Shown piece after piece: positions 25,760 to 35,465 of a DNA stretch of 64,000 nucleotides. The notes beneath the pieces are model-generated. The model was not told where the DNA came from. It worked only from the letters and a program-made list of their open reading frames with translations, and searched no databases. The stretch spans positions 31,704 to 95,703 of the forward strand of contig NZ_BMKA01000009.1 in assembly GCF_014643735.1 (NCBI RefSeq). The letters run 5' to 3'. Each line of letters opens with the position of its first letter. Positions within the stretch are counted from its first letter, which is position 1. Both the position numbers and the translations under genes were made by a program. The DNA comes from Neptunicoccus cionae (lineage in GTDB: Bacteria; Pseudomonadota; Alphaproteobacteria; Rhodobacterales; Rhodobacteraceae).

Positions 25760-26236
25760 CTATTTTCCGTCGAGTTCCGGCGTTGCAGCAGGGCCGCCTT
25801 CCAAGTCCGCGATCAACGCTTTCATCTCTGCGATCTCAAGGCGCTGTGCTTCTATGATGCCATCCGCAAGCCCGCGCACGCGCGGGTCTGAAATATTGGC
25901 CCGTTCACTTGTCAAAATCGCAATTGAATGGTGAGGGATCATCGCCCGCATCCACGATGTATCATCCACAGTCGTCTGGCTACGCACAAGGAACACAGAC
26001 ACAGCAAAAACGACGGCACTGCCCAGGAATATCGCGATGTTTGCGCGACGATTTCTATACATACCCAGCATGAAGCCGAGCATGATCAAGGCCATTACCG
26101 CCCCCATATAAATCGCCATGTAACTGCGCGTTTCGCTAAAGAAAACGTGATCCAGCGCATAGGTGTTCAGGTACATCAAGCTAAACATCACCACTGTCGA
26201 TGTGATGATCATTGCGAAAAAACGCCAGTAGGACAT
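25760..26236 (-). CDS. DUF305 membrane protein
   Basis: 158 aa. Three N-terminal membrane segments, then a truncated DUF305 domain with MRAMIPHHSIAILTSERANI and EAQRLEIAEMKALI. DUF305 proteins are helical, His/Met-bearing and frequent in copper-resistance clusters; mechanism unsettled. First gene of the operon with the glutaredoxin-MauE fusion; the palindrome at 26278-26293 is about 40 bp upstream. Confidence 0.87.
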   Translation of the reverse strand: MSYWRFFAMIITSTVVMFSLMYLNTYALDHVFFSETRSYMAIYMGAVMALIMLGFMLGMYRNRRANIAIFLGSAVVFAVSVFLVRSQTTVDDTSWMRAMIPHHSIAILTSERANISDPRVRGLADGIIEAQRLEIAEMKALIADLEGGPAATPELDGK

Positions 26237-26277
26237 GCAAAGTCTCCGTAATTTTCATTTGTTATTGTGTTAACCAG

Positions 26278-26293
26278 ATTCCAGCGCTGGAAT
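26278..26293. promoter_or_regulatory. Perfect 16-bp palindrome, candidate operator (copy 2)
   Basis: ATTCCAGCGCTGGAAT, perfectly self-complementary, in the gap between cueR's stop and the DUF305 gene. Shares TCCAGCGCTGGAA with the site at 24911-24928. Both lie just upstream of leftward genes. Confidence 0.5.
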
Positions 26294-26299
26294 GTTCCG

Positions 26300-26695
26300 T
26301 TATTGTTTTGAAATATTTTCTAGAGTCTGTAAAATAGGGCAATCTGGACGGTCATCCCCTGCGCATTCCTTCACAAGATGGGTGAGGGTCTTTCGGATAT
26401 CCTGCAGGTCCGCAATCTTGCTTTCAATTTGTGTCAGATGTTCTTTTGCGATTGCCTGGACATCCGCGCTTGCCCGATCCTTATCGTCCCAGAGTGCCAA
26501 GAGATTGCGGCAGTCTTCTATCGTGAACCCCAATGCGCGGGCGCGACTCAAAAAGGCGAGCTTGTGCATGTCGCTGCCGCGAAAACTGCGATACCCGTTG
26601 GGATCACGCAATGGGGTCACCAGACCGATATCCTCATAATAGCGGATGGTTTTTGGCGGCAACCCCGCACGCTTGGATACGTCTCCGATATTCAT
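26300..26695 (-). CDS. cueR: CueR-type MerR regulator
   Basis: 131 aa from ATG 26695. MerR HTH (MNIGDVSKRAGLPPKTIRYY), a dimerisation helix (about 75-110), and the metal loop CAGDDRPDC with seven residues between the cysteines, the spacing of the CueR Cu(I) site. It follows copA by 10 bp and is co-transcribed. Targets in this window are the three 19-bp-spacer promoters before copA, copZ and the 52.7-kb gene. Confidence 0.92.
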   Translation of the reverse strand: MNIGDVSKRAGLPPKTIRYYEDIGLVTPLRDPNGYRSFRGSDMHKLAFLSRARALGFTIEDCRNLLALWDDKDRASADVQAIAKEHLTQIESKIADLQDIRKTLTHLVKECAGDDRPDCPILQTLENISKQ

Positions 26696-26705
26696 GTTGA
26701 GATCC

Positions 26706-29219
26706 CTATTCTGCGGGTGCTGAAACAAGTTTACGATTTTGGCGGGCGTTTGCGGCGGACTCAGAAAGTTCAGGCGCAACCCAACGCAAGCGGAGTGCAT
26801 TTGACAGCACGAACACGCTGGACAGGGCCATGGCCCCCGCCGCAAGTGCGGGTGACAGCATCAAGCCAGCGACCGGATAGAAAACGCCGGCCGCAACCGG
26901 GATCAGCAATGCGTTATATCCAAAGGCCCAAAACAGGTTTTGGCGAATATTGCGCATGGTCCGTTGGCTGACGTGCAAAGCGTTCACCACACCCTTCAAA
27001 TCGCCAGACAGCAACACGACATCTGCCGATTCTATCGCAACATCAGTTCCCGTGCCGATCGCAATGCCAACATCTGCGCGGGCAAGTGCCGGGGCATCGT
27101 TGATACCGTCACCAACAAAGGCAACCTTGCTCCCACCGGTTTGCAGCCTTTCGATCGCTGCGACTTTGCCCTCTGGCAACACTTCCGCGACCACCTCGTC
27201 GATGCCCAGTTTTGCTGCAATTGCCTGCGCTGTGGCTTCGTTGTCGCCCGTTATCATCGCAACCTTAAGTCCCAGATCATGCAGCGCGCCGATTGCCTCA
27301 GCTGTGCTGGCCTTGATCGGGTCGGACACAGCAATGACCGCAGCAAGCTGCCCGTCAATAGCCGCGAAAAGGGGTGTTTTACCCTCCTGCCCAAGGGTTT
27401 CGCCAACACTTTTAACAGCGTCCAAATCGATCCCTTCACGGGACATCAGCCGATCGGCACCGACAAAAACTTTGCGGCCCTCAATAACCGCACTGACGCC
27501 AAATCCAGTGATTGAGCTAAAATCGTCAATTGATGCGAGTGCCAGACCGTTCTGCTTTGCATGTCGGACAATGGCCGCAGCAATCGGATGCTCCGACATA
27601 GCCTCGACAGAGGCGACAAGGCGCAGCACATCGGCCTCCTCGAACCCTTTGGTGATCGTCAGATCCGTTAACTCCGGATGACCCTCGGTCAATGTTCCGG
27701 TCTTGTCTAAAGCAACGGTCGTTACATCGTTTAACGTTTGAAGCGCGTCACCGCGCCGAAACAGCACACCCAATTCGGCGGCGCGGCCGGTTCCGACCAT
27801 GATCGACGTCGGCGTGGCCAAACCCATTGCGCAGGGACAGGCAATGATCAGAACCGCCACTGCCGCCACTAATGCAAAACTGAGCGCGGGGTCGGGCCCG
27901 ACCAATAACCATGTCAGAAATGTCAGCGCCGCGACGCCCATCACAGCAGGCACAAACCAAAGTGTGATCCGGTTCACGAGGTCTTGGATGGGAAGTTTTG
28001 CCCCCTGTGCCTCTTCGACCATGCGAATGATTTGGGCCAGCATGGTATCGCCGCCCACCTTTGTCGCACGAAACATAAGCGCACCGGAACCGTTGATCGT
28101 GCCGCCGACAACCTCGGCGTCCGCCAATTTTTCTACGGGGATTGGTTCTCCGGTGATCATGCTTTCATCGACATAAGACGCACCTTTGACGACGACACCA
28201 TCGACGGCAATCTTTTCACCTGGACGCGCTTGGATAAGGTCATCTACAACGATATCGTCCACAGGCAATTCGACCAATTGCCCGTCCCGTTCCACCTGCG
28301 CTGTCTTGGCCCGCAGACCCACCAGTTTGCGGATCGCCTGACCTGTGCGCCCTTTCGCGCGTGCCTCGAGAAAACGACCCAGCAGGATAAGCGTCACAAT
28401 CACTGCGGCCGCCTCAAAATAGACGACACGCGTGCCATCCGGCAAAAGCGACGGGGCAAAAAGCGCGACTGTGGAAAACCCCCAAGCTGCAGAAGATCCT
28501 AGGGCTACAAGCGAATTCATGTCAGGCGCGCCTTTAAAGAGCGCCGGAAAACCCTTGAGATAGAATTGTCGCCCCGGCCAAGCCAGAACAACGGTGGTCA
28601 GAACAAATTGTATGCCCCAGTTGACGCCCATCCCCAGTGAATTCATGATCCAGCTGTGAAGAGCCGGGATCAAGTGGCTCCCCATTTCGAGGATAAAGAC
28701 CGGCAAGGTGAATACTGCAGCAACCAGTGTCATCCGGCGCAGATGGGCCGCTTCTTCCACTTTGCGATCGTTTGTCGCGTCTGTCGCTCCGGGATCGGTG
28801 ACCAATGTCGCTGGATAGCCCGCAGCGCTCGCAGTTTCGGCAATGTCCGCAGACGATACAGCAGCGCCCAAAACACGCACTGCCGCTTCTTCCTTTGCGA
28901 GATTAACCGTAACAGAAACGACGCCAGGAATCGCAGATAGCGAGCGCTCGACCCGCCCCACGCACGACGCGCAAGACATGTTTTCGATGCTGAAACGATA
29001 GGCCTTCAGTTCTGCAGGATAGCCCGCCGCGTCCAGCGCGGTGATCACGTTTTGAGCATCAAACGTGCCATCGGCGGTTATTGTGGCCGTTTCAGACGCC
29101 AGATTTACATGCGCCTGAGAGACGCCCGTTACCGCGCTCAATGCTTTTTCCACACGGCCGACACAGGATGCACAACTCATCTCTTTTATGCCGAACGTGA
29201 GTGACTTTTCGCTTTCCAT
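26706..29219 (-). CDS. copA: Cu(I)-exporting P1B-1 ATPase
   Basis: 837 aa from ATG 29219 (GAGG upstream; the longer frame runs through the CueR promoter and is rejected). Two N-terminal HMA domains with [14 protein letters not shown] and [14 protein letters not shown], eight predicted membrane segments, [10 protein letters not shown], phosphorylation site [23 protein letters not shown] and [15 protein letters not shown]. Pumps cytoplasmic Cu(I) to the periplasm. Expressed from the CueR-type promoter at 29249-29279 and followed by cueR. Confidence 0.96.
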   Translation of the reverse strand: MESEKSLTFGIKEMSCASCVGRVEKALSAVTGVSQAHVNLASETATITADGTFDAQNVITALDAAGYPAELKAYRFSIENMSCASCVGRVERSLSAIPGVVSVTVNLAKEEAAVRVLGAAVSSADIAETASAAGYPATLVTDPGATDATNDRKVEEAAHLRRMTLVAAVFTLPVFILEMGSHLIPALHSWIMNSLGMGVNWGIQFVLTTVVLAWPGRQFYLKGFPALFKGAPDMNSLVALGSSAAWGFSTVALFAPSLLPDGTRVVYFEAAAVIVTLILLGRFLEARAKGRTGQAIRKLVGLRAKTAQVERDGQLVELPVDDIVVDDLIQARPGEKIAVDGVVVKGASYVDESMITGEPIPVEKLADAEVVGGTINGSGALMFRATKVGGDTMLAQIIRMVEEAQGAKLPIQDLVNRITLWFVPAVMGVAALTFLTWLLVGPDPALSFALVAAVAVLIIACPCAMGLATPTSIMVGTGRAAELGVLFRRGDALQTLNDVTTVALDKTGTLTEGHPELTDLTITKGFEEADVLRLVASVEAMSEHPIAAAIVRHAKQNGLALASIDDFSSITGFGVSAVIEGRKVFVGADRLMSREGIDLDAVKSVGETLGQEGKTPLFAAIDGQLAAVIAVSDPIKASTAEAIGALHDLGLKVAMITGDNEATAQAIAAKLGIDEVVAEVLPEGKVAAIERLQTGGSKVAFVGDGINDAPALARADVGIAIGTGTDVAIESADVVLLSGDLKGVVNALHVSQRTMRNIRQNLFWAFGYNALLIPVAAGVFYPVAGLMLSPALAAGAMALSSVFVLSNALRLRWVAPELSESAANARQNRKLVSAPAE

Positions 29220-29248
29220 AGTGAGACCTCTTGCTCCGGATAACTTTA

Positions 29249-29279
29249 GAGATAGAGGTTCCAGCAGGTGGAAGGTCAA
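29249..29279 (-). promoter_or_regulatory. CueR-type promoter of copA-cueR
   Basis: On the minus strand TTGACC (29274-29279), 19-bp spacer, TATCTC (29249-29254). The dyad CCTTCCA...TGGAACC spans the spacer, matching the MerR/CueR layout. It is 30 bp upstream of the copA ATG. Confidence 0.85.
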
Positions 29280-29315
29280 GGCTTATAAGGTTTGGTTTCG
29301 CAATATTCGCCCAAT

Positions 29316-30050
29316 TCACTCGGGGACGAGGACTGCTATCTTTTCAAGTAGGGCGCCGCGCTCGATAACACCGGGGATTATTTCGTCACCCAATACGAAC
29401 GTCGGCGTTCCAGTTATACCCAAGGCTTCTGCCAAACGCAGAGAGGCAGCAATGTGTTCGTTCACGAGGTCTGATTGCATGTCTGTTTTCAAAACTTCGA
29501 GATCGAGCCCCACATCGCCTGCAATTTTCATAACGCTTGCTTCAACGGCTTGCCCGTTCAATGCCATCATTGCCTCGTGAAACTGCTGATATTTACCTTG
29601 GTTTCTCGCGGCAAGTGACGCGCGCGCCGCAACTTCGGAACCGGGCCCTAGGATCGGGAATTCACGATAAATAATGCGGACATCCTTGCTTGCCTCCAGT
29701 ACCGCTTTGACCTCTGGTGCAGCGCGGCGACAATACCCGCAGTTATAGTCAAAGAACTCGACAAGTGTGACGCTGCCATCCAAGTTCCCGAAGATCGGGG
29801 CATTCTGTTCGAAATCATCGCGCAACTCAGACAGGGCGTCAGTCTGCGCTTCGGCGAGCGCCACATTTTCACGTTCCTGAAGGATTGAAAGCGCTTCGAT
29901 CAGAATTTCGGGTTTTTCCAAGATCGCTTCAAGTGCGAGACGCTTGATATCGGCTTCATTGAGCTCTTGTGCAGCCACAGTAGTGAAAGAAAATGCTGCT
30001 ACTACTGTTGCAAGAACAATTTTTGACAGGCCGCGTCGCGCTGATAACAT
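29316..30050 (-). CDS. DsbA-family periplasmic thiol oxidoreductase
   Basis: 244 aa. Signal peptide (IVLATVVAAFSFTTVAA), a helical N-terminal segment, then a DsbA-type thioredoxin fold with FFDYNCGYCRRAAPEVK (CGYC) and the cis-Pro loop GITGTPTFVLGDEI. The N-terminal helical extension is seen in ScsC/Com1-like proteins involved in copper tolerance. Between the copA promoter and the L,D-transpeptidases. Likely repairs or forms disulfides under copper stress. Confidence 0.88.
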   Translation of the reverse strand: MLSARRGLSKIVLATVVAAFSFTTVAAQELNEADIKRLALEAILEKPEILIEALSILQERENVALAEAQTDALSELRDDFEQNAPIFGNLDGSVTLVEFFDYNCGYCRRAAPEVKAVLEASKDVRIIYREFPILGPGSEVAARASLAARNQGKYQQFHEAMMALNGQAVEASVMKIAGDVGLDLEVLKTDMQSDLVNEHIAASLRLAEALGITGTPTFVLGDEIIPGVIERGALLEKIAVLVPE

Positions 30051-30162
30051 CTTGAATCCTTCCTAGGATTGAGGGGGATCCGGGGGTGATTGAGTTATCT
30101 TCCCCAGGAATTCTTCTGCTGAAAAGCTATCAAAAACACGCTGATCTCGCCAAGGCAGTGTT

Positions 30163-30738
30163 CTAAGTTGCGGGGTACAGGATCACACGGGTGTCAAGCG
30201 GGACCTTATCATAGAATTGTACTATCTGATCGTTCACCAATCTGGCGCACCCGTTTGAGACTGCGCGGCCGATAGTGCTTGGGTCATTTGTGCCATGCAC
30301 GCGTAAAAAGGTATCGCCGCGACCCGGTTGAAAGAGGTAGAGGGCCCGCGCACCTAGAGGGTTGCTCAGACCGCCAGGCATTCCATTCCGTAACGGCCCA
30401 TATTTCTGAGGCTCACGACGCAACATGCCCGGGGTCGGTGTCCAACTGGGCCATTCCTTCTTTGCCCCCACATAGAATTCTCCGGCCTCATAAAGACCCG
30501 GACGACCAATCCCGACGGTGTACCGAATTGCAGTATTATCCGGTTGGGTCCAGAACAGGGCAAATTGGCTTGGAACGACATGGATTTCGTAGGGAGCAGC
30601 GCCTTCTGGGATGCTTACTACTTGAGGCAAGTACTCCGGCGGCAAATCATACTTTGGCAGCACTATATGAGCTGAAACCGGTTGACTGGCCAAAGCACTG
30701 ACAGCCCCAGCGGCAAGGAGGAATTTTCTTCGTTTCAT
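30163..30738 (-). CDS. L,D-transpeptidase (YkuD), copy 1
   Basis: 191 aa. Signal MKRRKFLLAAGAVSALASQP, then the YkuD domain with HGTNDPSTIGRAVSNGCARL, containing the catalytic His and Cys of the HxxxxxxSxGCxR motif. Forms 3-3 cross-links or attaches proteins to peptidoglycan. One of three similar leftward genes here (also 30815 and 32085), whose C-terminal halves are clearly related. Confidence 0.92.
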   Translation of the reverse strand: MKRRKFLLAAGAVSALASQPVSAHIVLPKYDLPPEYLPQVVSIPEGAAPYEIHVVPSQFALFWTQPDNTAIRYTVGIGRPGLYEAGEFYVGAKKEWPSWTPTPGMLRREPQKYGPLRNGMPGGLSNPLGARALYLFQPGRGDTFLRVHGTNDPSTIGRAVSNGCARLVNDQIVQFYDKVPLDTRVILYPAT

Positions 30739-30814
30739 GAGGCTATGGCTTTCGGATAGTGGACGTAGAATGAGCCCTGGTACACGAGCTCAGACTTTAA
30801 CAAGTCATGCGGAA

Positions 30815-31405
30815 TCAAAACAGTTTCACTTGTGTTCCTACTTCGGCCAAAGCGAACAATTCTTTGATATGTTCGTTGTAAAGACCGATGCATCCGTTCG
30901 ACGATTGGCGGCCAATCTTCCGCGTGTCCCCCGTTCCGTGGACGCGATAATATTGCCATGAAAGGTAGAGCGCATGCGTGCCCAAGGGGTTGTCTGGACC
31001 GGGTGGAAAATAATCCGGCCAATCAGGGTTGCGGATTTTCATCGAAGGGGTGGGACGCCAGCTCGGCCCTTCCACTTTCTTGATAACGCTGGTGTATCCG
31101 CGTTTTGTCAGTTCTTCAGACTCTGGAACGCTGGATGGATAGAGCTTATAAACGCTTTCATCCTCTGAACAATATTGCACCGCCCGGGAATCGATGTCGC
31201 ACAGGATTGCTCCGTTATTTAGGTTGTCAAAATGATCCCTCCAATTTGAGACAGCGAAGGACGAAATATTGCGGCGCACTGGTGGTGAAGCAAGTGGTGC
31301 TGTGGTTTGCGCGGTTGCAACGCCCGTTCCTAGGAACACCCCACTTGCGGCCGCACCGAGCAGTGCTCCACGACGTGAAATAGATGAGTCTTTGACTAGC
31401 TTCAT
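30815..31405 (-). CDS. L,D-transpeptidase (YkuD), copy 2
   Basis: 196 aa from ATG 31405 (AAGGA upstream). Tat-like signal (SISRRGALLGAAASGVFLGTG), YkuD domain with HGTGDTRKIGRQSSNGCIGL as catalytic segment. Compared with copy 1 the N-terminal half differs, but GPSWRPTPSMKIRNPDWP and PLGTHALYLSWQYYRVHGT align with it. Separate copy rather than tandem duplicate frame. Confidence 0.92.
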   Translation of the reverse strand: MKLVKDSSISRRGALLGAAASGVFLGTGVATAQTTAPLASPPVRRNISSFAVSNWRDHFDNLNNGAILCDIDSRAVQYCSEDESVYKLYPSSVPESEELTKRGYTSVIKKVEGPSWRPTPSMKIRNPDWPDYFPPGPDNPLGTHALYLSWQYYRVHGTGDTRKIGRQSSNGCIGLYNEHIKELFALAEVGTQVKLF

Positions 31406-31738
31406 GATGAATCCTTCGTTCTTGCCTGTTTTCGTTGGTTTACAACCTTCACCCACTGGAGCTTCAAACAACTTGTAATCACAAAAGCGTGAGGGGAATG
31501 ATGGGGGGGGCGCAGGTCAGCCAATCACATTTGTCTTATGCCCCATTATCTTGGAGGTTACACAAGCACGTCCGTGGCTATAGGATGCAGTGGTCAAAGC
31601 TTATAGTGAGATCATTCGCGCTATGATGGCTTGCATAGGTTGATCTGGTCCTAAATGAGCTGTTCAATGATGAAAGAGGGAATGCAGCTTTCGCTCGCGT
31701 TTCCAAGGAACACTACGACATCAAAAGGAACGGTAAGA

Positions 31739-32029
31739 ATGAAATTTAGCACGAGTGGTCTTGGTTTTGCGATACTGGCGCTTGGAGGGTGCGCTGATTT
31801 TGACGGCCAAGCAGGCACCTCAACCGACGGATTCATCAAAGAATTGCCAGAAGGTGTTCTTGAAATAGCCGCGCCGTTCCAAGATTTGAACGCCGTTCGG
31901 ATTGAGCCGACAGACGGATGCTTCGTTTATCGTTATGTCGGTCCCGTTGAGACAACCTATTTGCCGTTGAGATCGAAAAGGGGCAACCCAATTTGTACCA
32001 GGCCGCAAGGGGTGCCCGCGACTGGTTGA
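31739..32029 (+). CDS. Small lipoprotein
   Basis: 96 aa from ATG 31739, preceded by AAAAGGA. Lipoprotein signal (TSGLGFAILALGGCADF; Cys after LGG), then a short domain with two further Cys (DGCFVYRYVG, NPICTRPQG). It is the only rightward gene between two leftward L,D-transpeptidases. Function unknown; possible anchor or partner of cell-wall enzymes. Confidence 0.7.
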   Translation: MKFSTSGLGFAILALGGCADFDGQAGTSTDGFIKELPEGVLEIAAPFQDLNAVRIEPTDGCFVYRYVGPVETTYLPLRSKRGNPICTRPQGVPATG

Positions 32030-32084
32030 TACAGGCGCAGGCATGAATTATCTCGATAATATTAGGTGCAGACCGGCTGCATGC

Positions 32085-32750
32085 TTAGCTCTGTGCGGTG
32101 ATTCGATCTTCAGGCGGATACAAGAACGCTGTCGATCCAGTGGATACCTGATCATAAAGCCCATTGATGTGAGCCATAACCATACGCACACATCCTGAAC
32201 TTGCGCGTCCTCCAATCGATTTTGGACTGGGTGTGCCGTGGATGCGCAAATACGTATCGCGATTGCCAACAAAAAGGTAAAGCGCCCGGGAACCAAGCGG
32301 ATTGGTAGGCCCTCCATCTACCCCGTCGGCGACAGGACCGTAAACTGACGGTTCCCGCTCGATCATCGCAGGTGTAGGCGTCCACGTTGGCCACTGGGTT
32401 TTTCGCCGGATCAAATATGTGCCTGGCTCGTATAGATTGCCCTTAGCAATCGCAACGCCATATCTCATCGCTGTTCCGTCGTTGCGGATATGATAGATAT
32501 AGCGTGCGACGGCATCGACATGGATGTCACCCGGCGTAAGGCCGTCGTTTGCCTGCACGAGCTGAGGAAGAAAACGTGGGTGAAAGCCCCACGGATTGGA
32601 CGTAGAAGGATCATAGTTTGCTGGCGTTACTTGTGCATCCCAAGCCGACCACTTCGATCTATCAGATGTTGGAGCGGCCAATGCTGCCTGCGGTATAGGC
32701 GTCGAGAACAATGCGGTGGTTGAAAGGACAAAGTGGCGTCTGGTTAACAT
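32085..32750 (-). CDS. L,D-transpeptidase (YkuD), copy 3
   Basis: 221 aa. Signal (LTRRHFVLSTTALFSTPIPQ), YkuD domain with HGTPSPKSIGGRASSGCVRM as catalytic segment, and RTKTQWPTWTPTPAM-like core shared with copies 1 and 2 (actual: RKTQWPTWTPTPAMIEREPS). Periplasmic. Three paralogues within 2.6 kb point to a need for alternative peptidoglycan cross-linking. Confidence 0.92.
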   Translation of the reverse strand: MLTRRHFVLSTTALFSTPIPQAALAAPTSDRSKWSAWDAQVTPANYDPSTSNPWGFHPRFLPQLVQANDGLTPGDIHVDAVARYIYHIRNDGTAMRYGVAIAKGNLYEPGTYLIRRKTQWPTWTPTPAMIEREPSVYGPVADGVDGGPTNPLGSRALYLFVGNRDTYLRIHGTPSPKSIGGRASSGCVRMVMAHINGLYDQVSTGSTAFLYPPEDRITAQS

Positions 32751-32934
32751 AACAATGTAACCTCCTAGTTAGTGTAATGGGAAAACATATGTCAGTGACC
32801 GGATGTAATTCCAAGTGGAACCAATCACATGTTCGTGCAAAGGCTATGGTCGCAACGTCCTGTTTCCTGTTTAAAGTTCCTTGGAGATGCGCCCAAAGGG
32901 TCCAATGCACCACCTGCCCCACTTGCGTTGTTCA

Positions 32935-33498
32935 TTAGAAGAACCTTCTGGTCGCCCTCAGATATTCTGCATAGGCGTCACCGTATTTTTCCAACAACCA
33001 AGGCTCTTCCGAAAAGGGTGCCAGAGCAAGCGCCACAATGCCTGTGATGATCACCGGCCAAGACATAATCGAAGCAGAAAGGATTCCAATCCCAACAAGG
33101 ATCGCGATATCTGCCAGATATTGAGGGTTTCGGGAATATCTATAAAGGCCAGTGGTTCGCAGAGATCCTTTTGCTCCGCTCGTCGCCGCGAAGCCAAGAT
33201 GAAGTACGCCAGCCCACACCACGACATTCCCAAAAATGAGCAGGACCAGCCCCAATCCCCACCGCAAGAATGCAGGGACATCCAAAATGCCCCATTCGAC
33301 AAAGCCTATGAAAATTGCTGAGCCGAAGCCGATACAAGTGAGAGTCCAAACCGCGATCCGATGCATCGCTGTCGACTGTTCGGGCGGCCAAACAAGCTGT
33401 TTTGGTCGGTAAATTGACCATGCCAAACCAAGAATCAATAAACTGTTGGCAAGGCACCCAAGTATTGCTGCAAGCACTGTGAACTCATTCATGGCCAT
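32935..33498 (-). CDS. ICMT/PEMT-like membrane methyltransferase
   Basis: 187 aa, five hydrophobic segments. The C-terminal signature GLYRYSRNPQYLADIAILVG and EEPWLLEKYGDAYAEYLRAT is that of isoprenylcysteine-methyltransferase-like and phospholipid-methyltransferase-like membrane enzymes using S-adenosylmethionine. Bacterial substrates are mostly unknown. It overlaps the upstream CDF gene by 14 nt, a coupling seen in other metal clusters. Confidence 0.83.
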   Translation of the reverse strand: MAMNEFTVLAAILGCLANSLLILGLAWSIYRPKQLVWPPEQSTAMHRIAVWTLTCIGFGSAIFIGFVEWGILDVPAFLRWGLGLVLLIFGNVVVWAGVLHLGFAATSGAKGSLRTTGLYRYSRNPQYLADIAILVGIGILSASIMSWPVIITGIVALALAPFSEEPWLLEKYGDAYAEYLRATRRFF

Positions 33499-34390
33499 AC
33501 CGTGTGGCCTCTTCGTGCTTGTCGCATGATCGCTCGAATTCCAGTGTCGAATGAGAAATGCCGAACTCCTCTTCCAGGCGGGCTTTGATTTTCTTCTTCA
33601 GAGTCTCCAGATCGTCCCAGCGTGCGTCCTCGATCACCACATGAGTGTCGAGCGCCGCTTGATGTTCCTGCATTTGCCAGAAATGCGCGTGATGCAGTTC
33701 TTCGACGCCGTCGATGTCCTCAATGGCCGCAATCACAGCGTCGATGTCCACATCCGGTGGACTGCCGAGCATAAGTGTCCGAATAGGTCCGCCGATTTCG
33801 GTAAAGGCGAGCCAAAGTATATATGCAGCGATACCTATGGTAATTGCCGGATCAACCCAACGGATATCGTAGAGCAGGATCAGAACGCCGCCGACGATAA
33901 CTGCGACGGATGCCAAAGCATCACTGAGGTTGTGCAAGAACAACGCACGGATGTTCACGCTCCCCTTTTGCATGGAATACGTGAGCATCGCGGTGAGCGT
34001 GTCGACCGCTAAAGCGATGCAACCAAGAATTACGACTGTCCAGCCCTCGATCTGCGGTGGATCCGCGAAGCGCATTGCACCCTCGTAGACAAGATACATC
34101 CCAATGATAATCAGCGACGTGTAGTTGATCAGCGCTGCAACGATTTCGATCCTGCCATAGCCAAAGGTCATCTTTGCATCTGCCGGGCGGCGGGCGATTT
34201 TGCGCGCGCCAAAGGCGATGACGAGTGAGGCCATATCCGAGAAGTTATGTATGGCATCGGCGATCAACGCGAGGCTTCCCGAAAGAATTCCGCCAACGAT
34301 TTGAGCAACGGTCAGCAGACCGTTCGCCCAAATGGCGACTCCAACGCGACGGTCTCCCGACTGCGGGTCTATTCCGTGATCATGAGGCAT
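33485..34390 (-). CDS. Cation diffusion facilitator (CzcD/ZitB-like)
   Basis: 301 aa. Six membrane segments with HNFSD in TM2 and HNLSD in TM5, the tetrahedral Zn(II)/Co(II) site of zinc CDFs, and a cytoplasmic ferredoxin-like domain (from about 210) with HAHFWQMQEHQAALDTHVV. Exports Zn/Cd/Co from cytoplasm to periplasm by proton exchange. In the transglutaminase, CDF, methyltransferase operon behind a MerR promoter at 35416-35446. Confidence 0.92.
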   Translation of the reverse strand: MPHDHGIDPQSGDRRVGVAIWANGLLTVAQIVGGILSGSLALIADAIHNFSDMASLVIAFGARKIARRPADAKMTFGYGRIEIVAALINYTSLIIIGMYLVYEGAMRFADPPQIEGWTVVILGCIALAVDTLTAMLTYSMQKGSVNIRALFLHNLSDALASVAVIVGGVLILLYDIRWVDPAITIGIAAYILWLAFTEIGGPIRTLMLGSPPDVDIDAVIAAIEDIDGVEELHHAHFWQMQEHQAALDTHVVIEDARWDDLETLKKKIKARLEEEFGISHSTLEFERSCDKHEEATRYGHE

Positions 34391-34411
34391 TCAGTGCCCT
34401 TCTCTCAATAT

Positions 34412-34600
34412 TCAGGACCATCCCATTGCCCCTCCCTTCGAAGACAAACTTAGGCGCCTAACAAAAAGGTCGCTGGTCATGGCCAGAAGCCCCTCGGTCG
34501 CGAGTAAAATTGCGGAAACAATTGTTAACGGAACAGCGATGATGACATGAAACATTGGAATTGCAGTTATTACCCGCAAATGGAGCCAACTAGCGGTCAT
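34412..34600 (-). CDS. Small membrane protein
   Basis: 62 aa. ATG 34600 overlaps the transglutaminase stop (ATGA), the main reason to accept it. One or two hydrophobic stretches (HVIIAVPLTIVSAILLA and LLAMTSDLFV). No known family. It lies between the transglutaminase and the CDF and would be co-translated. Confidence 0.45.
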   Translation of the reverse strand: MTASWLHLRVITAIPMFHVIIAVPLTIVSAILLATEGLLAMTSDLFVRRLSLSSKGGAMGWS

Positions 34601-35382
34601 GACGATCCAACCCCGCCTTCACGAACAAACTGTACAGAATTGGTTTCAGCCATCGGGATCACTGGAACAACCCCACTGCGTATTCGTCGCACGCGGGCAT
34701 TCATCCAGTGACGGATCAGATATCGATAAAGCAGCCCACGAAGACCTCCAAAGGATTGTTGATGCTGCGCATAAAAGTCGTCTGGCGTGTCGAACAGACC
34801 AAGATCGGCGTTAATGCCGGTTTTTTGGATGAAGGTATCTGTTCCGCTCCATTCGATGGATGGTGAAGAAAGGCGGTCTGTTCCGACCCCATAGCCACAC
34901 AGACTGTCGTTATCGCGAACAAATCTGTCCTGAAGAGCAGACAAGACCGCGTCGTCCAAAATAAAGCCTTCCAGATTGATCCAACGCCCTCGATGCAAGA
35001 TTTCCACCCAGCTATGAAGGATGCTCTCAGGCGCAATCGGATAGATGAGTTCTGGTACGATCCCACGCTGCAAGGATTTATGGATTGTGAAGCCGTGCAA
35101 TCGACAAGGGATGTCGACCGCACGCAACAAAGCCATCAATAGCGTGGCCTTGGTGTTGCATTGACCATATCCGTCACGCAGTACCGCTGAGGCTGGCATG
35201 TCGTCTGCAGCATTGTAGCCAAAAATGATTTCGTTGCGCACGTAGTCGTAGGCAGCACCAATCCGGTGGAATTCGTCCAAAGACAACCATCCGCGCTCAC
35301 GGATCAGATTTGCGATGGCGTCCCCATCGAAATCGAGTAATGGCGAAACGCCCAGATGGGTCTTGTTGTCTTCATTCTTCAT
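34597..35382 (-). CDS. Transglutaminase-like cysteine-protease-fold protein
   Basis: 261 aa, no signal peptide. Core motif DGYGQCNTKATLLMALLRA (nucleophile Cys), then ILHSWVEILHRGRWINLEGF (His) and ILDDAV (Asp), the triad of the transglutaminase-like family. Bacterial members act as proteases, amidases or cross-linkers. First gene behind the MerR-type promoter at 35416-35446, which suggests induction by zinc-group metals. Target unknown. Confidence 0.85.
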   Translation of the reverse strand: MKNEDNKTHLGVSPLLDFDGDAIANLIRERGWLSLDEFHRIGAAYDYVRNEIIFGYNAADDMPASAVLRDGYGQCNTKATLLMALLRAVDIPCRLHGFTIHKSLQRGIVPELIYPIAPESILHSWVEILHRGRWINLEGFILDDAVLSALQDRFVRDNDSLCGYGVGTDRLSSPSIEWSGTDTFIQKTGINADLGLFDTPDDFYAQHQQSFGGLRGLLYRYLIRHWMNARVRRIRSGVVPVIPMAETNSVQFVREGGVGSS

Positions 35383-35415
35383 AGCTCTATCCGACGCATC
35401 GTTTGCGATATTCGA

Positions 35416-35446
35416 AAGATAGGAGCTACAGTGCCTAGAGGTTCAA
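35416..35446 (-). promoter_or_regulatory. MerR-type promoter of transglutaminase-CDF operon
   Basis: On the minus strand TTGAAC (35441-35446), 19-bp spacer CTCTAGGCACTGTAGCTCC, TATCTT (35416-35421). The spacer sequence recurs at 36010-36028 and 46656-46674. Confidence 0.75.
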
Positions 35447-35465
35447 GAACTTTCTTCCATTCTTA

